NCBI RefSeq assembly: GCF_003313385.1
Contig: NZ_QMHN01000001.1
Location: forward strand, 867,325-931,324
Source of the DNA: Pedobacter chitinilyticus
GTDB lineage: Bacteria; Bacteroidota; Bacteroidia; Sphingobacteriales; Sphingobacteriaceae
DNA: 64,000 bases
Direction: 5' to 3'
Within the stretch, counting starts at the first letter, position 1; the number at the start of each line of letters is the position of its first letter. A program made the position numbers and the translations under genes. Positions 24,269-33,427 of this stretch are shown in pieces. The notes below the pieces were generated by a model. That model had not been told where the DNA came from, did not search any database, and saw only the letters and a list, made by a program, of their open reading frames with translations.

Positions 24269-24664
24269 CTATTTAATAATGGTCAATAAGCACACACATT
24301 CGGTATGGGCAATGGCCTGAAATGGGTAATCATAATGGTAGTTAAGTAGCTGTCCTACTGAAAGATACTGTTTATCTCCTTTCGCGGTAAAACTTAAGTC
24401 GCCTTCAATCATATACAGGTTCATTAGTAAATGCCCTTCTTCATTGCCCGACTGTATTTTTTCATCTTTTTTTAGTGCCACTAACGTCAAAGTAGTGTGT
24501 TCTGACTTAAAAACCGTGATGGCATTCTTCCCATTTTCATGGTATGAAGATTCATTTTTGATCTCTTTGATGAACTTGGGCAAGTCCACAGGAACCATTT
24601 GCCCGTCCAAAGCACGGCTTCCCGCTGGGCGTTGAGGGGTAGCGTTATTGAATTTTTCTTCCAT
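24269..24664 (-). CDS. Cupin-domain protein
   Basis: This 131-residue protein has a small beta-barrel cupin: a strand pair with TVFKSEHTTLTLVALKKDEKI, GHLLMNLYMIEGDLSFTAKGDKQYLSVGQLL and HYDYPFQAIAHTECVCLLTII. Metal-ligand histidines are incomplete compared with typical cupins, so it may bind a small molecule without catalysis. No signal peptide is seen. It is divergent from the MBL gene at 24773. Confidence 0.75.
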   Translation of the reverse strand: MEEKFNNATPQRPAGSRALDGQMVPVDLPKFIKEIKNESSYHENGKNAITVFKSEHTTLTLVALKKDEKIQSGNEEGHLLMNLYMIEGDLSFTAKGDKQYLSVGQLLNYHYDYPFQAIAHTECVCLLTIIK

Positions 24665-24772
24665 GGCCTTTTTTATTCATAACAGTTAGCCACCAGGCTA
24701 TGTTTGCGCAATGTGGTAATGTTTAAAATTAGTATCATGTAAAGTAGGTTAAAATAACGAACTTTGCTGCCA

Positions 24773-25570
24773 ATGTCGTTATTTATTAGCTCACTAAATA
24801 CTGGTAGCAATGGTAATTGTTTCTACATTGGCAATGAAGATGATGCCGTACTGATAGATGCTGGCCTAAGCTGCAAGGAAACGGAAACCCGACTTTCTCG
24901 TTTAGGCTTAAGTATGCATAAAGTTCGGGCCATTTTTATTACTCATGAGCATACCGACCACATTAAGGGCTTGCCAGTACTCGCTAAAAAATATCAATTA
25001 CCTATTTATATTACTGCAAAAACACATTTAGGTGGCCGACAGTTGCTGCCATCGCATTTGGTGTATTCGTTTTCAAGTAGTGAGCCTATTACAATTGGCG
25101 ATTTGGAAATAGTGGCCTTTCCTAAATTACATGATGCTGCTGAGCCGCACAGCTTTACGGTGGCGTGTAACGACATAAAGATTGGTGTTTTTACGGATAT
25201 AGGCGACCACTGTGAAAACCTTATTCATCATTTCAAACAATGTCACGCAGCATTTTTAGAAGCTAATTACGACGATGAAATGTTGGACAAAGGGAACTAT
25301 CCCTATTTCTTAAAACGTAGGATAAGAGGTGGAAATGGTCACTTGTCTAATCAGAAAGCCCTTGACCTATTTGTCAATCATCGGCCCGAGTTCATGAGCC
25401 ATCTTTTTCTTTCGCATTTAAGTAGAGAAAACAATTGCCCTGATTTGGTGCATCAACTATTTAGTGAGGTAGCCAACGGTACCGAAATTATTGTGGCTTC
25501 GAGATTGCAAGAAACGCCTGTATATCAAATTAGCTTAAAGCAAATTACGCCAGCTCTTTCAACGTTGTAG
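24773..25570 (+). CDS. MBL-fold metallo-hydrolase (WalJ/YycJ-like)
   Basis: This 265-residue protein starts MSLFISSLNTGSNGNCFYIGN, an N terminus typical of WalJ/YycJ-type MBL proteins. The zinc motif is FITHEHTDHIKG. Further ligands lie in FTDIGDHCENLIHH, NYDDEM, RGGNGHLSNQKAL and LFLSHLSREN. In Firmicutes YycJ has 5' exonuclease activity linked to DNA repair; by analogy this is a cytosolic nuclease-like hydrolase. Three residues upstream from TTG 24764 are not needed. Its last 26 bases overlap the convergent carboxypeptidase gene. Confidence 0.88.
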   Translation: MSLFISSLNTGSNGNCFYIGNEDDAVLIDAGLSCKETETRLSRLGLSMHKVRAIFITHEHTDHIKGLPVLAKKYQLPIYITAKTHLGGRQLLPSHLVYSFSSSEPITIGDLEIVAFPKLHDAAEPHSFTVACNDIKIGVFTDIGDHCENLIHHFKQCHAAFLEANYDDEMLDKGNYPYFLKRRIRGGNGHLSNQKALDLFVNHRPEFMSHLFLSHLSRENNCPDLVHQLFSEVANGTEIIVASRLQETPVYQISLKQITPALSTL

Positions 25571-26579
25571 TTTGCTCGGTTACACTCAAACGGTGTTTTA
25601 TTCCACACTTTAAAGCATAATTAGCCTTTTGATGGCCTACGGGGAAATCAAAACATACTGGATAATTAAATTCCTTTACTTTTTCCAATACAATTTGCTC
25701 CAATGTTTTGCCAAAGCCATCCCCCTCATCATCCTTTTTCACCCTGAAACCGCCCACTACCAAACCTTTCAGTTTATTAAGTTTGCCACTGCGCTTAAGG
25801 TTAAAAAACATTCTGTCGATGCTATACAAATATTCACCGACATCCTCGACAAATAGAATCTTACCATCGGTTTTAATTTCTGATGCACTGCCAGTCAAAT
25901 TCTCAATACAGCGCAAATTACCACCAATTAATTCGCCTTCTGCTTCACCTAACCTGTTATTGGTTTGGTAACTGGCTTCGTAAGTCATCAGCTCCTCTCC
26001 TTTTAGAGCTTTTTCGATAGATTTAATGGTATCAATTTGTATCGGTTCTGCCTTGGTCCAATCTGTAGGGAAACTATTGCACATTTTAGAGTGTATGCTG
26101 GCAAATCGATAATTGCTATTTAAATGGCAATGTAAAATGGTAATGTCACTAAAACCAATTAACCATTTGGGAGATATCTTAAAAATGCTAAAATTTAACT
26201 GATCTACAATTCTCACAGCGCCATATCCTCCCCTTGCACACATAATGGCCTTAATGCTCGTGTCGTCCAACATTTGTTGTAAATCGGCCAAACGTTCCTC
26301 ATCAGTACCGCCAAAGGTAAAATCACGGGCACCGACTGTTTTTCCTATCGCTACTTTAAAGCCCCAACTTTCCATCTGTTGTATGGCAGGTGCTATTTCA
26401 TCATACGTAATAAATCCCGCTGGACAGGTAATCCCAATGATATCGCCCTGCTTTAAATAAGGAGGTTTTTTATGCTTAACAGCTTCATTACTCAATTTTG
26501 TGGTAGCGGCATTGCCTTTAAAAGCATATAACATTGCCGATGCGGGCAGTAACGACGAAAGAAATAGTTTGCGGTTCAT
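25545..26579 (-). CDS. LD-carboxypeptidase, exported
   Basis: This 344-residue S66-family serine peptidase removes D-Ala from L,D-bonds of recycled or periplasmic muropeptides. I use the Met at 26579, which begins a signal-like MNRKLFLSSLLPASAMLYAF; an in-frame upstream Met only adds hairpin-encoded residues. Landmarks are IIGITCPAGFIT, IMCARGGYGAVRIVDQL with the nucleophile region, ASIHSKMCNSFP, LIGGNLRCIENLTGS and the C-terminal GHQKANYALKCGIKH. The signal suggests periplasmic work, unlike cytosolic E. coli LdcA. It is convergent with and overlaps the MBL gene. Confidence 0.88.
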   Translation of the reverse strand: MNRKLFLSSLLPASAMLYAFKGNAATTKLSNEAVKHKKPPYLKQGDIIGITCPAGFITYDEIAPAIQQMESWGFKVAIGKTVGARDFTFGGTDEERLADLQQMLDDTSIKAIMCARGGYGAVRIVDQLNFSIFKISPKWLIGFSDITILHCHLNSNYRFASIHSKMCNSFPTDWTKAEPIQIDTIKSIEKALKGEELMTYEASYQTNNRLGEAEGELIGGNLRCIENLTGSASEIKTDGKILFVEDVGEYLYSIDRMFFNLKRSGKLNKLKGLVVGGFRVKKDDEGDGFGKTLEQIVLEKVKEFNYPVCFDFPVGHQKANYALKCGIKHRLSVTEQTTTLKELA

Positions 26580-26629
26580 GATAGGGCAATTTACCAATTC
26601 GCCTACAATACGCCAAAGTCTTTTATAAA

Positions 26630-26662
26630 TAGAAGAGCGAAGACACAAGGCCTTCGCTCTCT
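26630..26662. terminator. Hairpin upstream of the LD-carboxypeptidase gene
   Basis: AGAGCGAAG and CTTCGCTCT pair. It may end the transcript of the PNPOx-like gene on the minus strand, though the following T run is weak. Confidence 0.45.
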
Positions 26663-26753
26663 TCAGTCCTGCCATTCGCCTTTAGTCCCACGTTACACTT
26701 TGGGAGCTATCGGCTGCTGTCAGGTCTATTGTACAACGTTAATCAGTACGTCG

Positions 26754-27314
26754 TCAAATTTCTAATTTTCCTTCTACCGAGTCATCCATGGTTTTTCCAG
26801 TGATGATGGATGCCGCCATTTTAATAAAGGCAATGGCTTCACCATGTTTGGTATCCCAGTAATAAACTTGTGTCGGCGCCACTTTGATTACGCTGATCTT
26901 CTCATCATCCTTTCCATCTTGAAACCAAACTTTAAGTAGCGGATTCCATAGCTCTTCTATTTTTTTTCGATCCTCAATAATTTCACTAATGCCATAAATA
27001 TTTAAAAAACCTGAATTTTTATGGTGCTGAAAAAATAAATGCGTTAACGGATCAGCCTCAATTTCTTTATTCTTTTCACTATCTACTTGGCTCATGAACC
27101 ATAAATTACCGTCGTCATCCACATCTAACACCGACATTGGCCTTACTGATAATGGCAAGCCTGTTTTAATGCTGGTACAAAAGAAACAGTTTTCTGCCCC
27201 TTTGGCTAGTTCCTGTAACTTTTCGACGGCTTCCTTACCTTCTAAGGTTTTGATGTGATCGTTAATATCTTGTGTATTGTTTGAGCTATCTCTGCTCACA
27301 TTTGAATTTTCCAT
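26754..27314 (-). CDS. Pyridoxamine 5'-phosphate oxidase-like (general stress protein 26 type)
   Basis: This 186-residue protein has a split-barrel flavin fold with CFFCTSIKTGLPLSVRPMSV, GNLWFMSQVDSEKNKEI and IYGISEIIEDR, like Ctc/GSP26-type stress proteins that bind FMN or FAD. The C-terminal APTQVYYWDTKHGEA segment is typical. The N-terminal ~25 residues are Asn/Ser/Asp-rich. It is the last gene of a three-gene minus-strand unit with the membrane protein and the SpoIIAA-like gene. Confidence 0.85.
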   Translation of the reverse strand: MENSNVSRDSSNNTQDINDHIKTLEGKEAVEKLQELAKGAENCFFCTSIKTGLPLSVRPMSVLDVDDDGNLWFMSQVDSEKNKEIEADPLTHLFFQHHKNSGFLNIYGISEIIEDRKKIEELWNPLLKVWFQDGKDDEKISVIKVAPTQVYYWDTKHGEAIAFIKMAASIITGKTMDDSVEGKLEI

Positions 27315-27329
27315 ACTTTTGTTTCGTTT

Positions 27330-27767
27330 TTAAGATTTAAAGAGTGTTTTTAGTACTGTTGCCGTAACTAGCGCTCCAAATAAATAATAGCCCACGGTGA
27401 GCACCTTGGTTTGTGTTGTCCTAGTTACTGGTCTAGGGTCCAAACCCAATGATTTCGGAAGTTGAATGGCACCAATTCCAGCACTTAAACCTAATGCTAC
27501 AGCTTTGGGCCAAATGTATTTTCCGCTTCCGCCAATCATGCTGTAATATGTAGCATTGGCAATAAGATCAGCTTCTAAAGTTAGCTTGTGTAAATCATCA
27601 GCGTCATTTATTGGGGTACCTACTTGACTAAGGGTTTTGTTAACTACCTCTTCTCCCAATAAATTAATTTGGGGAGCATTGCTTATGTTTTTGCGCACTA
27701 CTTCGTGCAATATGTTTAGGGCTACAGAACCAATAAGGCCTGCAGTCATGTTTTTAATCCATCTCAT
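27330..27767 (-). CDS. Integral membrane protein of unknown function
   Basis: This 145-residue protein has hydrophobic segments near residues 8-22, 75-105 (MIGGSGKYIWPKAVALGLSAGIGAI) and 125-140. I do not recognise the family. It lies 15 bp before the PNPOx-like gene and 6 bp after the SpoIIAA-like gene, so the three are probably co-transcribed. Stress or membrane-associated function is inferred from neighbours only. Confidence 0.75.
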   Translation of the reverse strand: MRWIKNMTAGLIGSVALNILHEVVRKNISNAPQINLLGEEVVNKTLSQVGTPINDADDLHKLTLEADLIANATYYSMIGGSGKYIWPKAVALGLSAGIGAIQLPKSLGLDPRPVTRTTQTKVLTVGYYLFGALVTATVLKTLFKS

Positions 27768-27773
27768 CTTTTA

Positions 27774-28139
27774 TCATTTTATGCTTAACCAATCAATTGC
27801 TTCGTCAAGCTGCGACAATTTGAAACCTTTAGATTCTCCTGGGGCGATATAGCTAAAAGCGTCTGTGAATTTTTCTACAGCTGTTTCATCGGTCACCACA
27901 GCTATTTTTTTCCATTTGGTAAAATGTTTTAAGCCTGCTACCATATCTTGAAACCATGCACCAGCGGTAAAGTTTTCGACAGGCGTTTCTAGTACTAATA
28001 GGTAATAAATGTCATTTTGATTCTGGGTGAGTACTTCTAATCCAGGAAGCAGTACGCTTTTAAGGTCGTCGGCCGTGACTTGTCCCGTAGCTTTTACGCC
28101 AAATACGTGTGGTGGTATATCTCTGATAATGCTTAACAT
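27774..28139 (-). CDS. SpoIIAA-like (STAS-fold) protein
   Basis: This 121-residue protein has the SpoIIAA-like pattern: VFGVKATGQVTADDLKSVLLPGLE, then YYLLVLETPVENFTAGAWFQDMVAGLKH, and WKKIAVVTDETAVEKFTDAF. The STAS-like fold is a small alpha/beta sheet seen in regulators and lipid-binding proteins. It lacks a clear phosphorylatable serine in the expected loop. It is the first gene of the three-gene unit and is transcribed away from a ~315-bp repeat. Confidence 0.8.
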   Translation of the reverse strand: MLSIIRDIPPHVFGVKATGQVTADDLKSVLLPGLEVLTQNQNDIYYLLVLETPVENFTAGAWFQDMVAGLKHFTKWKKIAVVTDETAVEKFTDAFSYIAPGESKGFKLSQLDEAIDWLSIK

Positions 28140-28253
28140 AACTATATAATTTTTATTAGCATAACAGATTTTAGAAGGGAATGGTTTCTTTGATTTGTGA
28201 TTTAATGGGTTAATTGTGTTGTTTTACAGTTGTTTATGATAGGTTATCTATTG

Positions 28254-28568
28254 TTTTTCACTCATGGCCGTTGGACCTAGTACTTCTCTCTTGAAAGAAA
28301 AAGACCAAAAGTTCAAGGCTGATTGTACTGTGTCGCTACAGCTGATTAAAGCTTTTATTGCGCTAGCTGAGCCGTGTGTCTGTCAGAGGTAAATGAAAGA
28401 GGGTGCTGCACTTCTGCACCTAGCTTGATTGTGGTTTATTGGGTGTTAGCGGTTACGCTTTAATGGCTTTCGCTGCCACATTACCATAGGCCGTTCTGAG
28501 CACTTAGGGAAGTTTGTGCACTTCCAAATTCCCCTCTTCTAGAGGGGTGCCCAAAGGGCGGGGTGTTT
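28254..28568 (+). repeat. ~315-bp dispersed repeat, copy A
   Basis: This element is alignable with 32989-33296 over its whole length in the same orientation. It starts TTTTTCACTCATGGCCGTTG, contains an imperfect TCTTGAAAGAAAAAGACC hairpin and GGGTGCTGCACTTCTGCACC, and ends in the compact module CCCTCTTCTAGAGGGG...GGGCGGGG. Short in-frame stretches are broken, so no protein is expected. It occupies most of the 450-bp gap before topB. Confidence 0.9.
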
Positions 28569-28590
28569 AAAAACAATGGAAAGTGAAAAC

Positions 28591-30438
28591 TTAAGTCGTA
28601 GCTACTGGCACAGCCAATTGGCTAGAAATAGCGGCTCCATCGGTAAGTAGCTCTTGGGTAATGCTTCTGGTGTAATCAATAATTTCCGACTTAAAGTCCT
28701 GAACCGAGGCTCCTGATCTGATTTCTTCCAAACGTTTTTCCCAAGCACCTGTCAATTCTGCCTGTGCAATTCGTTTGTCTTTTACTACTTCGTAAACAGC
28801 CAAGCCTTTAGCCGTTGGTACCAAATTACGTTTTTCGCGGATGATATATTCCCTAGTTAACAGGGTCTCGATGATGGCTGCCCGTGTAGCTGGAGTACCT
28901 AAACCGCTATCTTTCATGGCGTATCTAAGCTCTTCATCTTCAATTTCTTTGCCGCAGGTTTCTAAAGCTTTTAATAACGAAGCTTCGTTGTACATCGCTT
29001 TCGGTTTGGTTTGTTTTTCCAAGAAGGCTTTGTTCACAATAGGCAAAGCCTCTCCTTTCTTTACTTTTGGTAAAGCGGGGTTGTCCTCGTCTTTTTTATC
29101 CTCCTCTACCTCGTTAAAAACAGAGCGCCATCCCGCAGAGCGGATAACTGTACCATTGGCCACAAAAACAATCTCCGATTGGATGGTAATTTTGGTGACT
29201 TCTTTCACACATTCCTGATGGAAAGCCTCTAACATGCGCCCAGCAACTAAATCAAAAATCGCTTGATGGTCTTTGCTTAAACTGCCAGGTTTAACACCAG
29301 TTACTAAAATGGCATGGTGGTCAGTTACCTTTTTAGCATTGACACTCCTTTTGTTCAAAGTCATTTCCTGCAAGGCTACGGCTGATTTAGCAAACAGGCC
29401 ATGGTCGGTTAAACTGGCAATTAGTGCAGGTACCGTAGCAAAAATATCGTCACCAATGTAGCGGCTACCCGTACGTGGATAGGTTACCAATTTACTTTCG
29501 TAAAGGTTCTGTAATAAACCTAAAGTTTGGTCAGCGGTAAAACCGTTCTTTTTGTTGGCTTCCTGCTGCAAACTACTTAAATCGTGCAATAGTGGAGGTG
29601 GCTCTTTTCTTGGCTTAGCTTCTACAGCGGTGATGTTTCCACCGTTACTAAAACCAGAAGCAACATCCTGCACCTTTTCAAAAATCGCTTCCCCTTCTTC
29701 TTTGGCATCAAAACTATCTACAGAAATGGCTTTAAATAACTGTCCATCCTTATCCAATTGGATGCCAATTTGGTAATATATTTTGGGAACAAAGTTCTTA
29801 ATTTCAAGGTAACGGGCACAAATCATGGCTAAGGTTGGGGTTTGCACCCTACCTAAAGAGAGCACACTCCTATTGCCTGCCGAAATACTTAACGCTTGTG
29901 TCGCATTCATGCCCACCAGCCAATCAGATACGGAACGACAATGTGCCGAACTGAATAACGTGTCGTATTCGGTACCAGGTTTTAAGTTTCTAAATCCATC
30001 CTTAATCGCCTCATCCGTTTGTGAAGAGATCCACAGCCGCTTAAATGGCTTTTTGCATTTCAAATAAGAGTAGATGTACCTAAAAATTAATTCGCCCTCA
30101 CGCCCAGCATCCGTTGCTACGATAATCTCTGTGGCTTCATCAAACAGCATTTTTATGGTATCCAGTTGCTTTCTTACCCCAGGGTCTTCCACCATTCCAT
30201 CCTTGGTTTTTATCTTACGAATGGAGAGTTTAAACTTGTTTGGTAGCATGGGCAGATGTTCTTTGCGCCAGCCAAAAAAGCCATATTCCTGAGGTGGGGC
30301 AAGCTGTAATAGATGCCCGAAAGCCCAAGTGAAGGAATAGCCTTTGCCTTCAATATACCCATCTTTACGGGTTGTAGCCCCAAAAACTTTGGCTAACTCA
30401 CGTCCTACAGAGGGTTTTTCGGCAATTACGATCTTCAT
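28591..30438 (-). CDS. topB: DNA topoisomerase III
   Basis: This 615-residue type IA topoisomerase has the Toprim start MKIVIAEKPSVGRELAKVFG with IIVATDAGREGELIFRYIY, SDWLVGMNATQALS, LGRVQTPTLAMI and the active-site region LVTYPRTGSRYIGDDIF. It relaxes negative supercoils and decatenates DNA. Compared with TopA (39273) it lacks C-terminal repeat domains, as expected for TopB. The C terminus is a simple Ser/Ala/Val tail. It is monocistronic. Confidence 0.95.
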   Translation of the reverse strand: MKIVIAEKPSVGRELAKVFGATTRKDGYIEGKGYSFTWAFGHLLQLAPPQEYGFFGWRKEHLPMLPNKFKLSIRKIKTKDGMVEDPGVRKQLDTIKMLFDEATEIIVATDAGREGELIFRYIYSYLKCKKPFKRLWISSQTDEAIKDGFRNLKPGTEYDTLFSSAHCRSVSDWLVGMNATQALSISAGNRSVLSLGRVQTPTLAMICARYLEIKNFVPKIYYQIGIQLDKDGQLFKAISVDSFDAKEEGEAIFEKVQDVASGFSNGGNITAVEAKPRKEPPPLLHDLSSLQQEANKKNGFTADQTLGLLQNLYESKLVTYPRTGSRYIGDDIFATVPALIASLTDHGLFAKSAVALQEMTLNKRSVNAKKVTDHHAILVTGVKPGSLSKDHQAIFDLVAGRMLEAFHQECVKEVTKITIQSEIVFVANGTVIRSAGWRSVFNEVEEDKKDEDNPALPKVKKGEALPIVNKAFLEKQTKPKAMYNEASLLKALETCGKEIEDEELRYAMKDSGLGTPATRAAIIETLLTREYIIREKRNLVPTAKGLAVYEVVKDKRIAQAELTGAWEKRLEEIRSGASVQDFKSEIIDYTRSITQELLTDGAAISSQLAVPVATT

Positions 30439-30580
30439 ATTTGAATAAAATGGAGGTTAAATATCCTAAATTTAAAATACATGCAACAGTTCATTTTATC
30501 AACACTTCAGTATGCGATTGAACCCTAGATAGATAAATGGATTGTAGTGATGTACTCATTTTGATGGTTTGGTGTAATAC

Positions 30581-30613
30581 AAACCTCGTAGGCTTTTAAA
30601 ACCTATGAGGTTT
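30581..30613. repeat. AAACCTCGYAGG hairpin repeat, copy 2
   Basis: AAACCTCGTAGG and CCTATGAGGTTT pair around CTTTTAAAA. It lies in the topB-lacI intergenic region. Confidence 0.85.
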
Positions 30614-30718
30614 AGGTATTAGCTGCTTGTTCATTTTCAAGGAATTAAATCAAACCTTTAAAATATTTTGGAATGAAATTTAAACAGCTAGTTAAACTAT
30701 CTTATCTTTATAGTGAAA

Positions 30719-31729
30719 ATGAGCATTACTCTACGTGACATATCTAAAGCATTAAATATCTCGGTTTCTACCGTATCAAGGGCGCTCACCGATAGCCATG
30801 AAATTGGAGAAGAAACTAAGCAAAAAGTGTTGGCTTACGCTAAGGAACATCATTATGTGCCCAACCGTATGGCCCGCAGTTTGAAAGTGGGTAAAACACG
30901 TTCTATAGGGGTAGTAATTTGCTCGATAGACAATAATTTTGTGGCGCAAATGCTAGATGGCATTGACCAGATTTGTACTGAAAATGGCTATCAAATCATT
31001 ATTATGCAAAGCAAAGAGTCGTATGAGCAAGAACAGGCCTGTATCAATTTATTGCATGCTAGTGGTGTAGATGGCATCATGATTTCTCCGTCCTATCAAA
31101 CCACCGATTTTAGTCATTTAAAAGAATTGCAATCACAAGGATTTCCAGTGGTACTTTTTGACAGGATTAGCGAAAAAATGACGGCTCATAAAATTGCGGC
31201 CAACAATTTAAGTGGTGCTTATCAAGCGACTACGCATTTGATTTCTAATGGCTATACGCGTATTGCGCATTTGAATAGCAATGCAACGCTAACCACCACC
31301 GCTGAACGTTTTGAAGGTTATAAAAAAGCACTTGAAGACCACGGAATCAATTATCAGGAGGAATTGGTGGCTTTTTGCGATACTGCTCAGCAGATAGATC
31401 AAAGCGTGGCTGATGCCATGGAACAATTGCTTAAACAACAACCGCAAGCTATCTTTACCGCCACTGATTTACTGAGTACCAAAGTATTGGCTTATTTGAT
31501 GGAGCACAAGTTTACTGTCCCTAAAGATATTGCATTGATAGGATTCAGTAATTCTGATTTAGCGGCTGTCTTAAATCCATCATTGAGTACGGTACGTCAA
31601 CCTTCACGTCAAATTGGTGAGTTGGCGGCCCAAACGCTCATTAGCTTAATCAAAGGTAAGGACATTGGTCCTGAAGAAACCATTCTGCTGGATACTGAAC
31701 TTCAAATTAGAAAATCAAGCGGTAGTTAG
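30719..31729 (+). CDS. LacI-family transcriptional regulator
   Basis: This 336-residue repressor or activator has an N-terminal HTH (MSITLRDISKALNISVSTVSRAL, hinge MARSLKVGKTRSIGVVI) and a periplasmic-binding-protein-like effector domain with GVDGIMISPSYQT, LISNGYTRIAHLN, FTATDLLSTKVLAYLM and FSNSDLAAVLNPSLSTV. Sugar or nucleoside ligands are usual. I use ATG 30719; the GTG 30713 adds two residues only. No sugar catabolic gene is adjacent, so the target is unknown. Confidence 0.93.
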   Translation: MSITLRDISKALNISVSTVSRALTDSHEIGEETKQKVLAYAKEHHYVPNRMARSLKVGKTRSIGVVICSIDNNFVAQMLDGIDQICTENGYQIIIMQSKESYEQEQACINLLHASGVDGIMISPSYQTTDFSHLKELQSQGFPVVLFDRISEKMTAHKIAANNLSGAYQATTHLISNGYTRIAHLNSNATLTTTAERFEGYKKALEDHGINYQEELVAFCDTAQQIDQSVADAMEQLLKQQPQAIFTATDLLSTKVLAYLMEHKFTVPKDIALIGFSNSDLAAVLNPSLSTVRQPSRQIGELAAQTLISLIKGKDIGPEETILLDTELQIRKSSGS

Positions 31730-31783
31730 GCTACTTTTGACATTGTCACGACCTCCTTATGAGGCAGTTTTAAACTAATTACG

Positions 31784-31791
31784 TAATTTTG
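31784..31791 (+). promoter_or_regulatory. -7 box of mnmA
   Basis: TAATTTTG is one base off TAnnTTTG spacing consensus in register and lies 18 bases before the mnmA ATG. Confidence 0.45.
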
Positions 31792-31808
31792 CACTCTTAT
31801 TTACGAAA

Positions 31809-32900
31809 ATGAGCAAGCACGGAAGAATTTTAGTAGCCATGAGTGGCGGGGTTGATAGTTCGGTAGCATCAGTGATGTTGCACGAGCAGGGTTATGAAGT
31901 TATTGGCTTAACCATGAAGACTTGGGATTATGCCACATCGGGCAGTAATAGCAAGGAAACTGGCTGCTGTAGTTTGGATAGTATTAATGATGCCCGTACA
32001 CTTGCCGTAAATTATGGCTTCCCGCACTATATTTTAGATATCAGAGATGAGTTTGGCGATTTCGTCATCGACAACTTCGTGGATGAATATTTAGCTGGAA
32101 GAACGCCAAATCCATGTGTGTTGTGTAATACTTATATCAAATGGGAAGCACTATTGAAACGTGCTGATAAGTTAGATTGTGAGTTTATTGCTACTGGACA
32201 CTATGCGAATATTCGTCAGCAAGACAGTGGTCGTTATGTAATCTCTAAAGGTAAAGACGAGAATAAGGATCAATCTTATGTATTGTGGGGCGTGTCGCAA
32301 GAAAACTTAGCTAGAACTAAATTCCCGTTGGGTAGTTTCGCTAAATCTGAAATTAGACAAATGGCTCTAGATATGGGTCAAGAGGAACTGGCTAAAAAAA
32401 GCGAGAGCTATGAGATTTGCTTTGTACCTGATAACGACTACCGTGCTTTCTTAAAACACAAAGTGGAAGATTTGGAAGAACGTGTGGCTGGTGGAAACTT
32501 TGTAAATACCCAAGGTATGGTGATTGGCCAGCATAAAGGCTACCCTTTTTATACCATTGGTCAACGTAAAGGTTTAGGTGTTGCTTTTGGCGAGCCGATG
32601 TTTGTGACCCAAATTTTGCCTGAAAGCAATACGGTTGTTTTGGGCAGAGCGGATGAGTTAGAGCGTCGTGAGGCAATGGTAAGAAACGTAAATTTGATTA
32701 AATACGAAAATATCAACGAGCCTTTGGATAATGTAGTTACTAAAATACGCTATAAAGATGCTGGTACTTTAAGTACTATTGTACAGGAGAAGGATCAAAT
32801 GCGTGTGGTTTTTGATCATGCAGTTTCTGCAATTGCTCCAGGTCAATCGGCAGTGTTTTATGAAGGTAATGATTTGTTGGGTGGTGGCTTTTTGATTTAG
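31809..32900 (+). CDS. mnmA: tRNA-specific 2-thiouridylase
   Basis: This 363-residue cytosolic enzyme thiolates U34 of tRNAs for Lys, Glu and Gln. Landmarks are the PP-loop AMSGGVDSSVASVML, the catalytic cysteine region NPCVLCNTYIKWEALL and the second cysteine in ESYEICFVPD. The GHYANIR and KDENKDQSYVLWGVSQENL blocks and the C-terminal beta-barrel are also present. A long 3' stretch follows with only a repeat. Confidence 0.95.
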   Translation: MSKHGRILVAMSGGVDSSVASVMLHEQGYEVIGLTMKTWDYATSGSNSKETGCCSLDSINDARTLAVNYGFPHYILDIRDEFGDFVIDNFVDEYLAGRTPNPCVLCNTYIKWEALLKRADKLDCEFIATGHYANIRQQDSGRYVISKGKDENKDQSYVLWGVSQENLARTKFPLGSFAKSEIRQMALDMGQEELAKKSESYEICFVPDNDYRAFLKHKVEDLEERVAGGNFVNTQGMVIGQHKGYPFYTIGQRKGLGVAFGEPMFVTQILPESNTVVLGRADELERREAMVRNVNLIKYENINEPLDNVVTKIRYKDAGTLSTIVQEKDQMRVVFDHAVSAIAPGQSAVFYEGNDLLGGGFLI

Positions 32901-32988
32901 TTGTTTAGTTTTTTGGTTGTTTAGATTCGCTTCTTCACGATATTGGAGCTAGTAGCGCTGTTCTAATTTATAGAAGGTCGTTTGTTTT

Positions 32989-33296
32989 TTTTTCACTCAT
33001 GGCCGTTGGGCCTAGTCCTTTTCTCTTGAAAGAAAAGGACCAAAAGTTCAAGGCTGATTGTACTGTGTTGCTCCAGCTGATTAAAGCTTTTATTGCGCTA
33101 GCTGAGCCGTGTTTCTGTGAGTGCTGAATGAAAGAGGGTGCTGCACTTCTGCACCTAGCTTGATTGTACTTTATTGAGTGTTTGTGGTTACGCTTTAATG
33201 GCTTTCGCTGCCACATTACAATAGGCCGTTCTGAGTGCTTAGGGAAGTTTGTGCAATGCGAAATTCCCTTCTTCTAGGGGCTAAAGGGCGGAGTTT
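32989..33296 (+). repeat. ~308-bp dispersed repeat, copy B
   Basis: Same family and orientation as 28254-28568. This copy carries a clean hairpin TCCTTTTCT/AGAAAAGGA around CTTGAA. The 3' module is shortened to CTTCTAGGGGCTAAAGGGCG. With copy A it brackets topB, the LacI gene and mnmA as direct repeats. Confidence 0.9.
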
Positions 33297-33427
33297 AATA
33301 GAAGATTGAAAAACTTACGAAATTTAACTTTAGCTATTGGTTGTTTTTAAAGGTAAAATTGAGGGCTTTCTCCATTCGAAAACTTCGTAAGTCTTACATA
33401 GCCATCATAGATCTAAATTACGAACAC

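Noticed and set aside
26580..26675. 33-residue extension of the LD-carboxypeptidase
   Set aside because: It runs through a hairpin and lacks family similarity; the Met at 26579 begins a good signal peptide.
32968..33216. Minus-strand ORF inside the ~308-bp repeat
   Set aside because: The homologous repeat at 28254-28568 does not preserve the frame, so it is not a gene.
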